NCBI RefSeq assembly: GCF_030263935.1
Contig: NZ_CP127162.1
Coordinates: 510,001-574,000 of the forward strand
Reading direction: 5' to 3'
Source: Paenibacillus polygoni
Lineage (GTDB): Bacteria; Bacillota; Bacilli; Paenibacillales; Paenibacillaceae
Length of the DNA: 64,000 nucleotides
Below the pieces are notes generated by a model. The model saw nothing but the letters and a program-made list of their open reading frames with translations. It did no database searches and had not been told where the DNA came from. The stretch's first letter is position 1. Every line of letters starts with the position of its first letter. A program made the position numbers and the translations under genes. Positions 34,550 through 42,559 of this stretch are shown here, in pieces.

Positions 34550-35146
34550 ATGAAAATGATGAAAAAAGGAATTCTTACGCTGGTTCTGTTTTTAGTGCTG
34601 CTGCCAGGCGCTGCTTTTGCACATACGGGTCTAGAAAGTGCGGTCCCTGGAAATGGAGATACGGTGACTTCTGCGCTGGATGAATTAGTTCTTACGTTTG
34701 AAACACCAATTGAGCCGCTTAGTGAGATTAAAGTAGTAAATGAAGAAGGCAGCGTCATGGACCTGGCGAATATCGAGGTCAAAGAAAACACGCTGACAGC
34801 GAAGTTAAATGAACCATTGCCGAATGGAGTTTACAAGGTAGACTGGACGATTGTCGGGGAAGATGGTCATACGATTAATAACGAATACGCATTTACCGTA
34901 GATGCACCAGTGGAGCCGGAACAGCCGGACAATACTGCTGTAGAGGATGAAAATACAAACACGGATACACCTGTAACCAGCGAAGATACAGTAGATGAAC
35001 AAGTGAATACGGCGGCACCTGCAGCAGACGATGTACAAGAAACAGAAGCTGGCAATACAGGAAATGCAGGAATTTGGATTGCGCTCATCGTCGTTGTTGT
35101 TATTGCGGGTGTCTATGTAGCCGTAAGACGTAAAGGGAAAAAATAA
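34550..35146 (+). CDS. copC: Secreted, membrane-tethered CopC domain copper-binding protein
   Basis: 198 residues from the ATG at 34550 (AAAGGA seven bases upstream); the 32-codon upstream extension lacks support. Signal peptide 1-25 ends GAAFA, leaving an N-terminal His (HTGLESAVPGNGD), the Cu(II) ligand of CopC proteins. The CopC beta sandwich (about 26-120) contains the second motif WTIVGEDGHTINNEYAF. An acidic Thr/Asp-rich linker (about 121-168) leads to a C-terminal membrane helix and basic tail. It is followed two bases later by copD; B. subtilis YcnJ is the fused equivalent. Role: extracytoplasmic copper binding and hand-over to CopD for uptake. Confidence 0.9.
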   Translation: MKMMKKGILTLVLFLVLLPGAAFAHTGLESAVPGNGDTVTSALDELVLTFETPIEPLSEIKVVNEEGSVMDLANIEVKENTLTAKLNEPLPNGVYKVDWTIVGEDGHTINNEYAFTVDAPVEPEQPDNTAVEDENTNTDTPVTSEDTVDEQVNTAAPAADDVQETEAGNTGNAGIWIALIVVVVIAGVYVAVRRKGKK

Positions 35147-35148
35147 AA

Positions 35149-36228
35149 ATGGGTTTTCTTAGCGAAGGTCTGCTATACATCTGTTATGCGTTTCTTATGG
35201 GAAGTTTGATTGTTCATCTTGTTCCGGGTAATGCAAGACCTGGGCTCCGTATCCCGCGTCAGGCGGTGATCTGGAGTATCGTGGGGACGATGGTTTTATC
35301 TTTTGCACCCCTGCTCCAGATTATTATTCGTTTTGGTTCAGGTATTGGATATGGAAAAGCACTGTCCACCGTCCTATTCTCTTTTAAAGAGGGGAAAGCA
35401 TATCTCTTGGTATTTGGACTCTGTTTATTATTACTCCTTACCTTTATGCTGATAAAAGATGCCCTTCACAACAAAAAGATACTCTATCCATCCTTGCTGA
35501 TTGTTCTGTGTATCATTGCAACATTCGGCTATTCCAGCCACTTAGGTGCGATTGAAGGATTTAAGGGAGCTGTCATTCAAACCGTTCATATGCTTTCTAT
35601 GGCTGTATGGGCAGGAGTTCTTTTTGCTATTGCGTGGTTTACAGCAGAAGCGCGGAACTGGGATCGTTTTCTGAAATGGTTCACCCCAGTATCAATCGCT
35701 TGTGTCGTACTTATCTTGGGATCGGGACTGCTTACGATGAGCTACACGGTACCTGAATATGTAAACTCCTGGATTCTGCCGTATGGGCAGGCATTGTTAA
35801 TGAAACATTTACTGTTTGTTCCGATTATTATTTGCGGATTGTGTAATGGATTTTTAATTCGGAGTAAAATGAAACAGAATCAAGGTTTTGCTGTCATTCC
35901 TTGGCTCAAAGCAGAAACCATTCTTATTCTATTTGTACTCTTGTTCACAGCCTTAATGTCGCAGGAAGCACCACCTCACACGGTTGCTGAAACACTGCAG
36001 TACAATGATCCGTCGGCAATCTTCCTGATGCTTCATCCTGAGGCTGGTGTACCGCTGAACTGGGGCATTACGTTCCCAGCGGCTGCTCTTGCAGGGTTTG
36101 CTCTACTAATCCTTGCTGGGATGATCATTTCATTTACAAACAAAAAAGCAAGCCCTGTAATGTTACTAATTCTTGGATTTCTGTTTGTACTCACTGCTTA
36201 CGGAAGCCTAATGTTAAGTGTAGCATAG
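35149..36228 (+). CDS. copD: CopD family copper transport membrane protein
   Basis: 359 residues with about nine membrane helices and the CopD domain in the central region (IQTVHMLSMAVWAGVLFAI with His; FTALMSQEAPPHT). Starts two bases after the CopC stop, so the pair is translationally coupled. CopC-CopD/YcnJ systems import copper. The usual YcnI and YcnK neighbours are missing; an ArsR gene follows after a terminator but its product is not evidently a copper sensor. Confidence 0.9.
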   Translation: MGFLSEGLLYICYAFLMGSLIVHLVPGNARPGLRIPRQAVIWSIVGTMVLSFAPLLQIIIRFGSGIGYGKALSTVLFSFKEGKAYLLVFGLCLLLLLTFMLIKDALHNKKILYPSLLIVLCIIATFGYSSHLGAIEGFKGAVIQTVHMLSMAVWAGVLFAIAWFTAEARNWDRFLKWFTPVSIACVVLILGSGLLTMSYTVPEYVNSWILPYGQALLMKHLLFVPIIICGLCNGFLIRSKMKQNQGFAVIPWLKAETILILFVLLFTALMSQEAPPHTVAETLQYNDPSAIFLMLHPEAGVPLNWGITFPAAALAGFALLILAGMIISFTNKKASPVMLLILGFLFVLTAYGSLMLSVA

Positions 36229-36259
36229 CGCATACCGGATGAAAGATAAAATAGTTATC

Positions 36260-36297
36260 GATACCGCCTTTATTTCAAGGATAAAGGCGGTATTTTT
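36260..36297 (+). terminator. Terminator after copCD
   Basis: Perfect stem ATACCGCCTTTA / TAAAGGCGGTAT then TTTTATT. Confidence 0.88.
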
Positions 36298-36324
36298 ATT
36301 TACAAATAGATAGGAGCATATATA

Positions 36325-36645
36325 ATGAAGCTTATGGAACCTATAATGATTCATAAAGTGTTGTCGAATGAGACAAGGCGGGATATTCTTGAATGGCTCA
36401 AAAAACCCGAAGAACATTTCGGTGATCGGTACCATGCTCCTCCTAACGGAGATTGGACAAAAGGAGTATGTGTAGGAGATATTCAAGCGAAGGCAGGGCT
36501 TGCACAATCCGTTATTTCGAATTATTTATTATCAATGCAAAAGGCCGGCCTGCTCTTGTCAGAACGTGTTGGTCAGTGGACATATTACAGACGAAATGAA
36601 GAGGTCATTCAGCAGTTTTGTGATGAACTCAAAAAAAATCTATAA
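36325..36645 (+). CDS. ArsR family transcriptional regulator
   Basis: 106 residues. Winged helix of ArsR type (about 8-95; HKVLSNETRRDILEWLKKPE, then AGLAQSVISNYLLSMQKAGLL). The metal-box position reads GVCVGDI, with one Cys rather than ELCVCDL, so metal sensing is doubtful. An insertion of about 20 residues (HFGDRYHAPPNGDWTKG) between helices 2 and 3 marks the non-metal ArsR subgroup often found beside NAD(P)-binding or Gfo proteins. It precedes a Gfo/Idh/MocA gene but a dyad and probable promoter separate them. Confidence 0.9.
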   Translation: MKLMEPIMIHKVLSNETRRDILEWLKKPEEHFGDRYHAPPNGDWTKGVCVGDIQAKAGLAQSVISNYLLSMQKAGLLLSERVGQWTYYRRNEEVIQQFCDELKKNL

Positions 36646-36672
36646 GAAAGGAGGCTTTTTTTTCATTATAAT

Positions 36673-36690
36673 TATCTAGATTCCTAGATA
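36673..36690. promoter_or_regulatory. 18-bp dyad of TATCT-N8-AGATA form
   Basis: TATCTAG-ATTC-CTAGATA has perfect 7-bp arms. It lies 89 bp before the Gfo/Idh/MocA gene and 28 bp after the ArsR gene. Its outer bases match the MhqR-like operator at 12846. It could instead be a site for the neighbouring ArsR protein. Confidence 0.5.
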
Positions 36691-36778
36691 TAAAGATACG
36701 TAAGGGACTATCAAAATCTCCTCGTCCTATTTATGATACAATGACAAAAAAAGAAAAGTGACGAAGAGGAGGGGTAAC

Positions 36779-37762
36779 GTGGTACGCTTCGGTATTATTG
36801 GAACAAACACGATTACAGAGCGTTTTCTGGAGGCGGCAAGCACACTCACTGATTTCAAGCTTACGGCAGTTTATTCACGGACGGAGGAACGCGCTAAACA
36901 ATTTGCTGAAAAACACGGTGCAGAATTTATCTATACAAATTTAGAACATATGGCTGCGAGTGAAGAGCTCGATGCTGTGTACATTGCCAGCCCAAATTCA
37001 TTACATAGTGAGCAAGCGATCCTCATGATGAATCATGGGAAGCATGTTTTGTGTGAGAAACCAATTGCTTCTAATAGTAAACAGCTTCAAGATATGCTGG
37101 ACGCAGCTGCAGCAAATCAGGTTGTGTTAATGGAAGCGATGAAATCAACACTTCTTCCGGGTTTTGCAAAAATCCAAGAGGAGCTGCCTAAGCTGGGCAC
37201 GGTTCGTAAATATAATGTGAACTATTGTCAGTATTCCTCTCGCTATGATGCATATAAAGAAGGTAAGGTTCTTAATGCTTTTAAGCCCGAGTTCTCTAAC
37301 GGCTCCTTGATGGATATTGGAGTGTACTGCATCTACCCGATGGTTGTCCTGTTTGGCCAGCCTGAGAATATCAAAGCAACCAGTGTGATGCTTAATTCGG
37401 GTGTAGATGGTGAGGGAAGTATCGTGTTGCAGTACAAGGAAATGGAAGGAGTCATTACGTACTCCAAAATAACGAACTCTTATCTGCCATCCGAAATCCA
37501 GGGGGAAGAGGGAAGTATGGTTATTGATCACATTAGTACGCCTGGAAAAGTGCAGATTCATTATCGACAGGGTGAAACAGAGACGATCTCGGAAGTATCA
37601 AATGAACCTGCTATGAAGTACGAGGCAGCGGAGTTTATCCGTCTTGTACAAAGCGGAGAGCTGGAATCACCTGTGAATTCACATCATCATTCCAGTGTAA
37701 CCATGGCGATCATGGACACGGTTCGAAGACAGATTGGGCTTGTCTACCCTGCAGATCGTTAA
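36779..37762 (+). CDS. Gfo/Idh/MocA family oxidoreductase
   Basis: 327 residues from the GTG at 36779, preceded by GAGGAGGGG; an upstream GTG at 36758 is within reach but lies before that ribosome site. N-terminal Rossmann fold VRFGIIGTNTITERFL, the catalytic-region EKP motif in HVLCEKPIAS (about 91-97), and a C-terminal alpha-beta domain (about 125-325) with the conserved FSNGSLMDIGVYCIYP. These enzymes reduce or oxidise sugars, inositols or dihydrodiols with NAD(P). Substrate unknown. Monocistronic, facing CarD. Confidence 0.9.
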   Translation: MVRFGIIGTNTITERFLEAASTLTDFKLTAVYSRTEERAKQFAEKHGAEFIYTNLEHMAASEELDAVYIASPNSLHSEQAILMMNHGKHVLCEKPIASNSKQLQDMLDAAAANQVVLMEAMKSTLLPGFAKIQEELPKLGTVRKYNVNYCQYSSRYDAYKEGKVLNAFKPEFSNGSLMDIGVYCIYPMVVLFGQPENIKATSVMLNSGVDGEGSIVLQYKEMEGVITYSKITNSYLPSEIQGEEGSMVIDHISTPGKVQIHYRQGETETISEVSNEPAMKYEAAEFIRLVQSGELESPVNSHHHSSVTMAIMDTVRRQIGLVYPADR

Positions 37763-37772
37763 ACTAGAGAAC

Positions 37773-37811
37773 AAAAAGAGGCCCGGTACGCAGAACGAAA
37801 GGCGGCCGGGT
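37773..37811 (-). terminator. Probable terminator of the CarD gene (minus strand)
   Basis: On the minus strand the CCCGG / CCGGG(CC) arms with a ~19-nt interior are followed by TCTTTTTG. It lies 28 bp after the CarD stop codon. Confidence 0.5.
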
Positions 37812-37838
37812 TATTTGCATCTTTTTATTTAGGAATAA

Positions 37839-38324
37839 TTAGTGTACCGCATGAAGGGTATTATCGAGTAGAAGAGCTGCTTCTTCAGGCGAAATATTTC
37901 GAGCGGTGATGAGTTCGCTGATGACAAGTTTACGTGCATTGTTCAGCATGTTTTTGTCAGTCCAGCCAAGTGATTTTTTTGAACTCAGATGACTCAAATC
38001 ACGGATAACTTGCAGCTCCATAGTAAGTTCACCTGTTTTCAGTTTATTCAGCAGATTTTGCTGTCTTGCCGTAGGATTGGAGGGGAGTTCAGAACTTTGT
38101 TCCAAAAGTACGGATCGTGCGCTTTCCAGCATTTCCTCATCCGCAATACTCCGAATGCCGAGCGATTCAGCATTATGGATCGGAAATGAGACTTCCATGA
38201 CCGGATGCTCAATGGTCACCTGGTAATACCATTTTTTCTCTCCGAGAATTTCCTTCTCTTCCATAGCCTCAATATGACCTGCACCGTACATGGGGTAGAA
38301 AATATAATCGCCTACTTGAAACAT
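37839..38324 (-). CDS. CarD/CdnL family transcriptional regulator
   Basis: 161 residues. The N-terminal RNA-polymerase interaction domain (about 1-60; FQVGDYIFYPMYGAGHIEAM) is a Tudor-like fold related to TRCF, and the helical C-terminal domain (about 65-160) is the DNA-binding part. CarD proteins bind the RNAP beta subunit and stabilise open complexes at many promoters. The ATG has AAGGAAG upstream. It lies downstream of a triplicated repeat. Confidence 0.9.
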   Translation of the reverse strand: MFQVGDYIFYPMYGAGHIEAMEEKEILGEKKWYYQVTIEHPVMEVSFPIHNAESLGIRSIADEEMLESARSVLLEQSSELPSNPTARQQNLLNKLKTGELTMELQVIRDLSHLSSKKSLGWTDKNMLNNARKLVISELITARNISPEEAALLLDNTLHAVH

Positions 38325-38442
38325 AGATAAAACTTCCTTTCCGAAGACCTTGAAATAAAAAAAGACCCTGATTTAGTTGGGTGTTCGCCGTGAGTTATTC
38401 TTCTATTATAGCATACGTTTGAAATCGGCCTGGTTTTAGTGA

Positions 38443-38975
38443 GGTTGGAGTAAGGGGAGGCGGTGTTTCCAAGCTCCCTGCTCCACTTGTTTTGTCTGGA
38501 CATAAGTAGATTCGAAGAAGCAGTGGTCCAGCCAAAGCCAAAAGTCGCAGAGATCTAGGAAACACCCAAATCCCCCGATGTCCAAGCCACCTTTCAAAGG
38601 GGCGAGTTCAAAGTGATGCGGTTGGAGTAAGGGGAGGACGGTGTTTCCAAGCTCCCTGCTCCACTTGTTTTGTCTGGACATAAGTAGATTCGAAGAAGCA
38701 GTGGTCCAGCCAAAGCCAAAAGTCGCAGAGATCTAGGAAACACCCAAATCCCCCGATGTCCAAGCCACCTTTCAAAGGGGCGAGTTCAAAGTGATGCGGT
38801 TGGAGTAAGGGGAGGACGGTGTTTCCAAGCTCCCTGCTCCACTTGTTTTGTCTGGACATAAGTAGATTCGAAGAAGCAATAGTCCAGCCAAAGCCAAAAG
38901 TCGCAGAGATCTAGGAAACTCCTAAATCCCCCGATGTCCAACCTTGCTTTCAAAAAGGCCGAGATCAAAGTATGC
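38443..38975. repeat. Three tandem copies of a ~178-bp structured non-coding repeat
   Basis: Copies at 38443-38619 (177 bp), 38620-38797 (178 bp) and 38798-38975 (178 bp, diverging over its last ~60 bp). Copies 1 and 2 are almost identical. Within each, GGTGTTTCC and GGAAACACC are complementary (38462-38470 with 38558-38566 in copy 1) and enclose a second pair CTGGAC/GTCCAG (38496-38501 with 38526-38531), so each unit can form a nested stem-loop. Open frames exist on the minus strand only because of the repetition; none has a ribosome site. It lies downstream of amtB, upstream of carD. Confidence 0.85.
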
Positions 38976-38982
38976 GACAACG

Positions 38983-39019
38983 CAAAATCGGCTGAATGGT
39001 TTGGGAAACCATCCAGCCG
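38983..39019 (-). terminator. Terminator of amtB (minus strand)
   Basis: On the minus strand GGCTGGATGGTTT / AAACCATTCAGCC forms a 13-bp stem with one mismatch, then GATTTTG. Confidence 0.75.
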
Positions 39020-39036
39020 TTACGGAGGAAAATGAA

Positions 39037-40320
39037 TTAGAGGGGGAGGTTTGATTTTTTGATCTCTGCGGAGAGTTGCTCTGGGTATCCATATGTTCCG
39101 TGTTCACTCAGATCAAGACCAACGAGTTCTTCCTCTTCGGATACGCGAATACCGATCGTTTTCTTCATGACCCATAGAATTGCGAAGGATACTGCGAAGG
39201 CGTAGATTGCGCATGTAACAACACCGAGTGCCTGAACGCCCAGCTGTCCGAAGCCGCCGCCATAGAATAGACCCGGGTTACCTACCGCAAGTTTTTCGAC
39301 CAGTTCAGGAGTAGCAAAGAAACCAGTGGACAGTGTACCCCAGATTCCTGCAGTACCATGAGCAGACAAGGCTGCGATAGGATCATCAATTCTCATTTTC
39401 TCGAAGAAGCGGATGCTGAAAAAGACGAGGATACCGGCAATCAGGCCGATCACAATGGCAGCCCAGGAATCTACATAAGCACAAGATGCGGTGATGGCAA
39501 CAAGTCCGGCAAGCGCACCGTTTAACATCATGCCTACATCCGCTTTTCCCATAAAGGCCCAAGCAACGAGGAGAGCAGCAACAGCACCGGCTGCGGCACC
39601 AAGCTGTGTATTGATGGCAACAAATCCGAAGAAACTTCCATCTTCCACGGTTAGTGTACTGCCTGCATTAAATCCGAACCAGCCTACCCATAGAATCATT
39701 ACGCCGAGTGTTGTAAAGACTTGGTTATGACCTGGCATATGGTTTGGTTTACCATCTTTATTGTATTTACCGATCCGTGGTTTTAACAGAATTGTTGCTG
39801 CTAAAGCTGCACAAGCCCCTGTTAAATGAACTACTGTGGAACCAGCAAAGTCTTGGTCTCCATGTTCAGAGAGCCAGCCGCCGCCCCAAATCCAGTGTGC
39901 AATAACAGGATATACAAGTACGGAGAAGAGAACAGCGAAGATGAGATACGAGGATAATTTTGCTCTTTCGGCAAAACCGCCCCAAGCGATGGACATGGAT
40001 ACGGCAGCAAAAGCAAGCTGAAAGATGAACATAACGCTTGGGGCTATGATGTCATCTGCAGAAGAGCCTGTGACATTAAAAGCGAAGTAATCGCCCCAAC
40101 CAATGAGTGCATTTCCTTGACCGCCAAAGATCAGCGCATAACCCACTGCCCAAAATACAATGGATACAATCCCGACGGTGAAGATCGTCTTGCCTGCAAC
40201 GTGACCGGCGTTCTTCATTCGAGTTGAACCTGCTTCAAGAAGAATGAATCCGCCTTGCATGAATAATACCAAAATGGCTCCCAGCATGACCCAAACACTG
40301 TTTATTCCGATGACCTCCAT
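39037..40320 (-). CDS. amtB: Ammonium transporter AmtB/NrgA
   Basis: 427 residues with eleven expected helices. Amt signatures are plain: GGFILLEAGSTRMKNAG in helix 1-2, DFAGSTVVHLTGACAAL with the conserved Asp and first pore His, and ALSAHGTAGIWGTLSTGFF with the second pore His. It conducts ammonium into the cell under nitrogen limitation. AAGGAGTGG precedes the ATG. The usual partner GlnK is not next to it on either side. A GlnR/TnrA box lies in its promoter region. Confidence 0.94.
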   Translation of the reverse strand: MEVIGINSVWVMLGAILVLFMQGGFILLEAGSTRMKNAGHVAGKTIFTVGIVSIVFWAVGYALIFGGQGNALIGWGDYFAFNVTGSSADDIIAPSVMFIFQLAFAAVSMSIAWGGFAERAKLSSYLIFAVLFSVLVYPVIAHWIWGGGWLSEHGDQDFAGSTVVHLTGACAALAATILLKPRIGKYNKDGKPNHMPGHNQVFTTLGVMILWVGWFGFNAGSTLTVEDGSFFGFVAINTQLGAAAGAVAALLVAWAFMGKADVGMMLNGALAGLVAITASCAYVDSWAAIVIGLIAGILVFFSIRFFEKMRIDDPIAALSAHGTAGIWGTLSTGFFATPELVEKLAVGNPGLFYGGGFGQLGVQALGVVTCAIYAFAVSFAILWVMKKTIGIRVSEEEELVGLDLSEHGTYGYPEQLSAEIKKSNLPL

Positions 40321-40465
40321 CTTGAACCACTCCTTGTTTGTATAAAATGACTTGCATCACGCTGCTGACTGCAATATGAGAACGAGGACAACAACCTTCT
40401 ATTCTCACAAATGGTAAAGTTTGTTTGTAAGGCTTTGACCGTATTGTAGAGCGAAAATTATACTT

Positions 40466-40482
40466 TGTCAATATATCTAACA
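40466..40482. promoter_or_regulatory. GlnR/TnrA box upstream of amtB
   Basis: TGTCAATATATCTAACA matches the consensus TGTNA-N7-TNACA at every fixed position. It is 146 bp before amtB, just upstream of a minus-strand TATAAT (40462-40457). Nitrogen-dependent control by GlnR or TnrA is the expected consequence. Confidence 0.75.
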
Positions 40483-40780
40483 TAAGATTCTGTAAAATTT
40501 ATTTTGTGCACACATTATTTGTATTATTATTTGCACTTTATTACATATTTAATATAAGTAATTCATTAATTATTCGAAATTGAATAGATATTAGGATGAT
40601 CAAGCACATAAAACAGTATATTTACATTAAATAACTAATATATAACATATATATGACACAATTCGTTTTTATAAAACTTTTGGTTTTTGAAACGATCATC
40701 CTAGAAAAACGTATGAAAATTGGGCTTTTTTCATTAATATATATATAGGAGCTATTGGATCGTAAGAAAGGGATGCATAT
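40483..40780. repeat. AT-rich intergenic region with 10-bp terminal inverted repeats
   Basis: No gene. TAGGATGATC (40592-40601) and GATCATCCTA (40694-40703) are perfect inverted repeats bounding a 112-bp AT-rich segment. No target duplication is evident. It could be a degenerate small mobile element or a large hairpin in the leader of the following gene. Confidence 0.5.
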
Positions 40781-41923
40781 ATGGAACAAGAGAGAGTTTG
40801 GCCAGACAGATTTAAGCGTTTTTTTCTCAATAATAAATTTGTTCTTTTTTTGTTGATCATCTTATTGATTGGTCTCAATATTATGGTCTTTACCAAAGTT
40901 TCATTCGTTTTTCGGCCTTTAGAAGTTTTGCTTAGGACCATTGTGATACCGATTTTATTAACAGGTGTAGTGTATTATTTACTGAATCCGCTGGTGGACA
41001 TATTAGAACGCCGAGGTTTAAAAAGAATATATTCGATTCTGATCTTATATCTTCTAATTGCAGCTATTATTACGATTGTGATCCTTGCGGTCGTTCCCGT
41101 TGTGCGGCAACAGATTGAGGACTTAATTCTTAATTTCCCAAGATATTATGAAAATGTAGCCTTTCAGTTTGAACAGTTTATTGGAAGTCAGTATCTGACA
41201 CAGATTCAATCCGCAGTTAATTTTGATTTGGATACGATGATTCAGGACTTATCTAAACAGGCGAGCACGATTTTGGATACGACTTTTTCAGGAATTGGCG
41301 GTTTCTTAGGAATCCTAACAGAGACCGTGCTCACCATCGTCACCGTGCCGTTCATTCTTTTCTATTTATTAAAAGACGGCAAAAAACTGCCTAATTATCT
41401 GTTGTCTTTCCTGCCAACAAAGATGCGGCCAGGGACAACTCGAATTCTTGCCGAATCCAATCATCAGATCAGCTCGTATATTCGCGGACAGATTATTGTG
41501 AGCTTCTGTATTGGTGTTCTGCTGTATATTGGCTATGTCATTATCGGTCTTGATTATGCGCTTATCCTTGCTGTGATTGCTGCCTTTACGAGTATTGTTC
41601 CTTATCTCGGACCGGCAATCGCGATCACACCTGCGCTTCTCGTTGCTGCCTTTACGTCACCGGTAATGCTGCTGAAAATGATCGCCGTTTGGACAATTGT
41701 TCAGCTGATCGAAGGGAAATTCATATCTCCGCAGATTATGGGAAAATCGCTTAAAGTGCATCCCATTACCATTATTTTTGTCATTCTGACAGCGGGGAAT
41801 TTGTTTGGAGTGGTTGGGATCTTGCTGGCCGTACCCGGTTATGCCGTTCTTAAAGTGCTCTTCACCCATCTATTCAACTGGTTCAGGGATGGTTCGGGGC
41901 TCTACGATCAGGATATAAAATAA
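40781..41923 (+). CDS. AI-2E family (PerM/YueF-like) membrane transporter
   Basis: 380 residues: two to three N-terminal helices (about 20-100), a ~110-residue soluble region, then five helices (about 160-375). The conserved [15 protein letters not shown] and late [32 protein letters not shown] segments are diagnostic of the AI-2E/PerM family. Members export autoinducer-2 or act as Na+/H+ antiporters; the substrate here is unknown. Monocistronic. Confidence 0.9.
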   Translation: MEQERVWPDRFKRFFLNNKFVLFLLIILLIGLNIMVFTKVSFVFRPLEVLLRTIVIPILLTGVVYYLLNPLVDILERRGLKRIYSILILYLLIAAIITIVILAVVPVVRQQIEDLILNFPRYYENVAFQFEQFIGSQYLTQIQSAVNFDLDTMIQDLSKQASTILDTTFSGIGGFLGILTETVLTIVTVPFILFYLLKDGKKLPNYLLSFLPTKMRPGTTRILAESNHQISSYIRGQIIVSFCIGVLLYIGYVIIGLDYALILAVIAAFTSIVPYLGPAIAITPALLVAAFTSPVMLLKMIAVWTIVQLIEGKFISPQIMGKSLKVHPITIIFVILTAGNLFGVVGILLAVPGYAVLKVLFTHLFNWFRDGSGLYDQDIK

Positions 41924-41968
41924 AAAGAAGCATTCTTGCAGACGTTAACTGCAGGAATGCTTCTTTTT
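41924..41968. terminator. Bidirectional terminator between convergent genes
   Basis: Near-perfect stem AAAAAGAAGCATTCTTGCAG / CTGCAGGAATGCTTCTTTTT with flanking A and T runs on both sides. Confidence 0.9.
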
Positions 41969-41993
41969 ATTTTCGAAGAAAGGTAAACCGATG

Positions 41994-42368
41994 TTACTCG
42001 TGTTTAATATGCTGAAGAGTCTGAATGAAGATTTGTTCAATATGTCCATCGTCGAGCGAATAATATACGGTTTTTCCTTCTTTGCGCCGCTTCACGATAC
42101 GCATGTTGCGCAGGGAACGGAGCTGATGAGAGATGGCGGATTGTCCCATATCCAAAAGTACTGTGAGATCATGAACGCATAATTCTCTCTGTAATAATGC
42201 ATCAATAATACGAAGGCGGGTCGGATCACTAAATGCCTTAAACCAGTCTGCCATTTGTACCGACGTTGTTTTATCAAGCAAGGAGTTTTTAAGGTTGTCT
42301 AGTGAAGCTTCCGAACCAGAGCATGTTGCATCACAATCTTCAATCGGTATTATTTTTTGATTTTCCAT
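41994..42368 (-). CDS. ArsR/SmtB family metal sensor (CadC/CzrA-like)
   Basis: 124 residues from the ATG at 42368. The winged helix (about 40-105) contains the metal box ELCVHDL, and the N-terminal arm carries a CDATC pair, as in CadC-type sensors. The C-terminal helix has the alpha-5 pattern D-x-H...H-x-x-H (DDGHIEQIFIQTLQHIKH), the Zn site of CzrA. It may therefore hold both the alpha-3N and alpha-5 sites. It is divergent from a Cd/Zn/Co-type P1B ATPase, with a matching 20-bp operator between the genes, so it should repress the ATPase gene until Cd, Zn or Pb binds. Confidence 0.9.
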   Translation of the reverse strand: MENQKIIPIEDCDATCSGSEASLDNLKNSLLDKTTSVQMADWFKAFSDPTRLRIIDALLQRELCVHDLTVLLDMGQSAISHQLRSLRNMRIVKRRKEGKTVYYSLDDGHIEQIFIQTLQHIKHE

Positions 42369-42451
42369 GTGTATCACCGCCTCTTATATTGTTTTATTAT
42401 AGCCAAAATAAGGGGAAGTGTATAAATATATATTTATTGTTCCAAGTATCA

Positions 42452-42481
42452 TTGACTTCGTCTTTGACAGGTGCATATAAT
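42452..42481 (+). promoter_or_regulatory. Promoter of the cadA-like gene
   Basis: TTGACT (42452-42457), 18-bp spacer, TATAAT (42476-42481), immediately upstream of the ArsR-type operator. Confidence 0.75.
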
Positions 42482-42493
42482 AAATCCATAAAC

Positions 42494-42513
42494 ATATGAA
42501 CAGTTGCTCATAT
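42494..42513. promoter_or_regulatory. ArsR/SmtB-type (CadC/CzrA) operator
   Basis: ATATGAACAGTTGCTCATAT: arms ATATGARCA/TGYTCATAT around a 2-bp centre, one mismatch, the usual form of CadC/CzrA operators. It covers the predicted transcription start of the ATPase gene. Confidence 0.82.
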
Positions 42514-42559
42514 ATTACTTTTAACGATTTCCATGGGAAGTCAGAGGAGATGACAGAGC

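Noticed and set aside
38443..38975. CRISPR array
   Set aside because: The repeat unit is 178 bp with no spacers; copies are directly adjacent, and no cas genes are present.
38436..38980. Repeat-encoded proteins on the minus strand (MSRQNKWSREL...)
   Set aside because: The frames arise from the tandem repeat, have no ribosome site, differ at their ends and look like no protein family.
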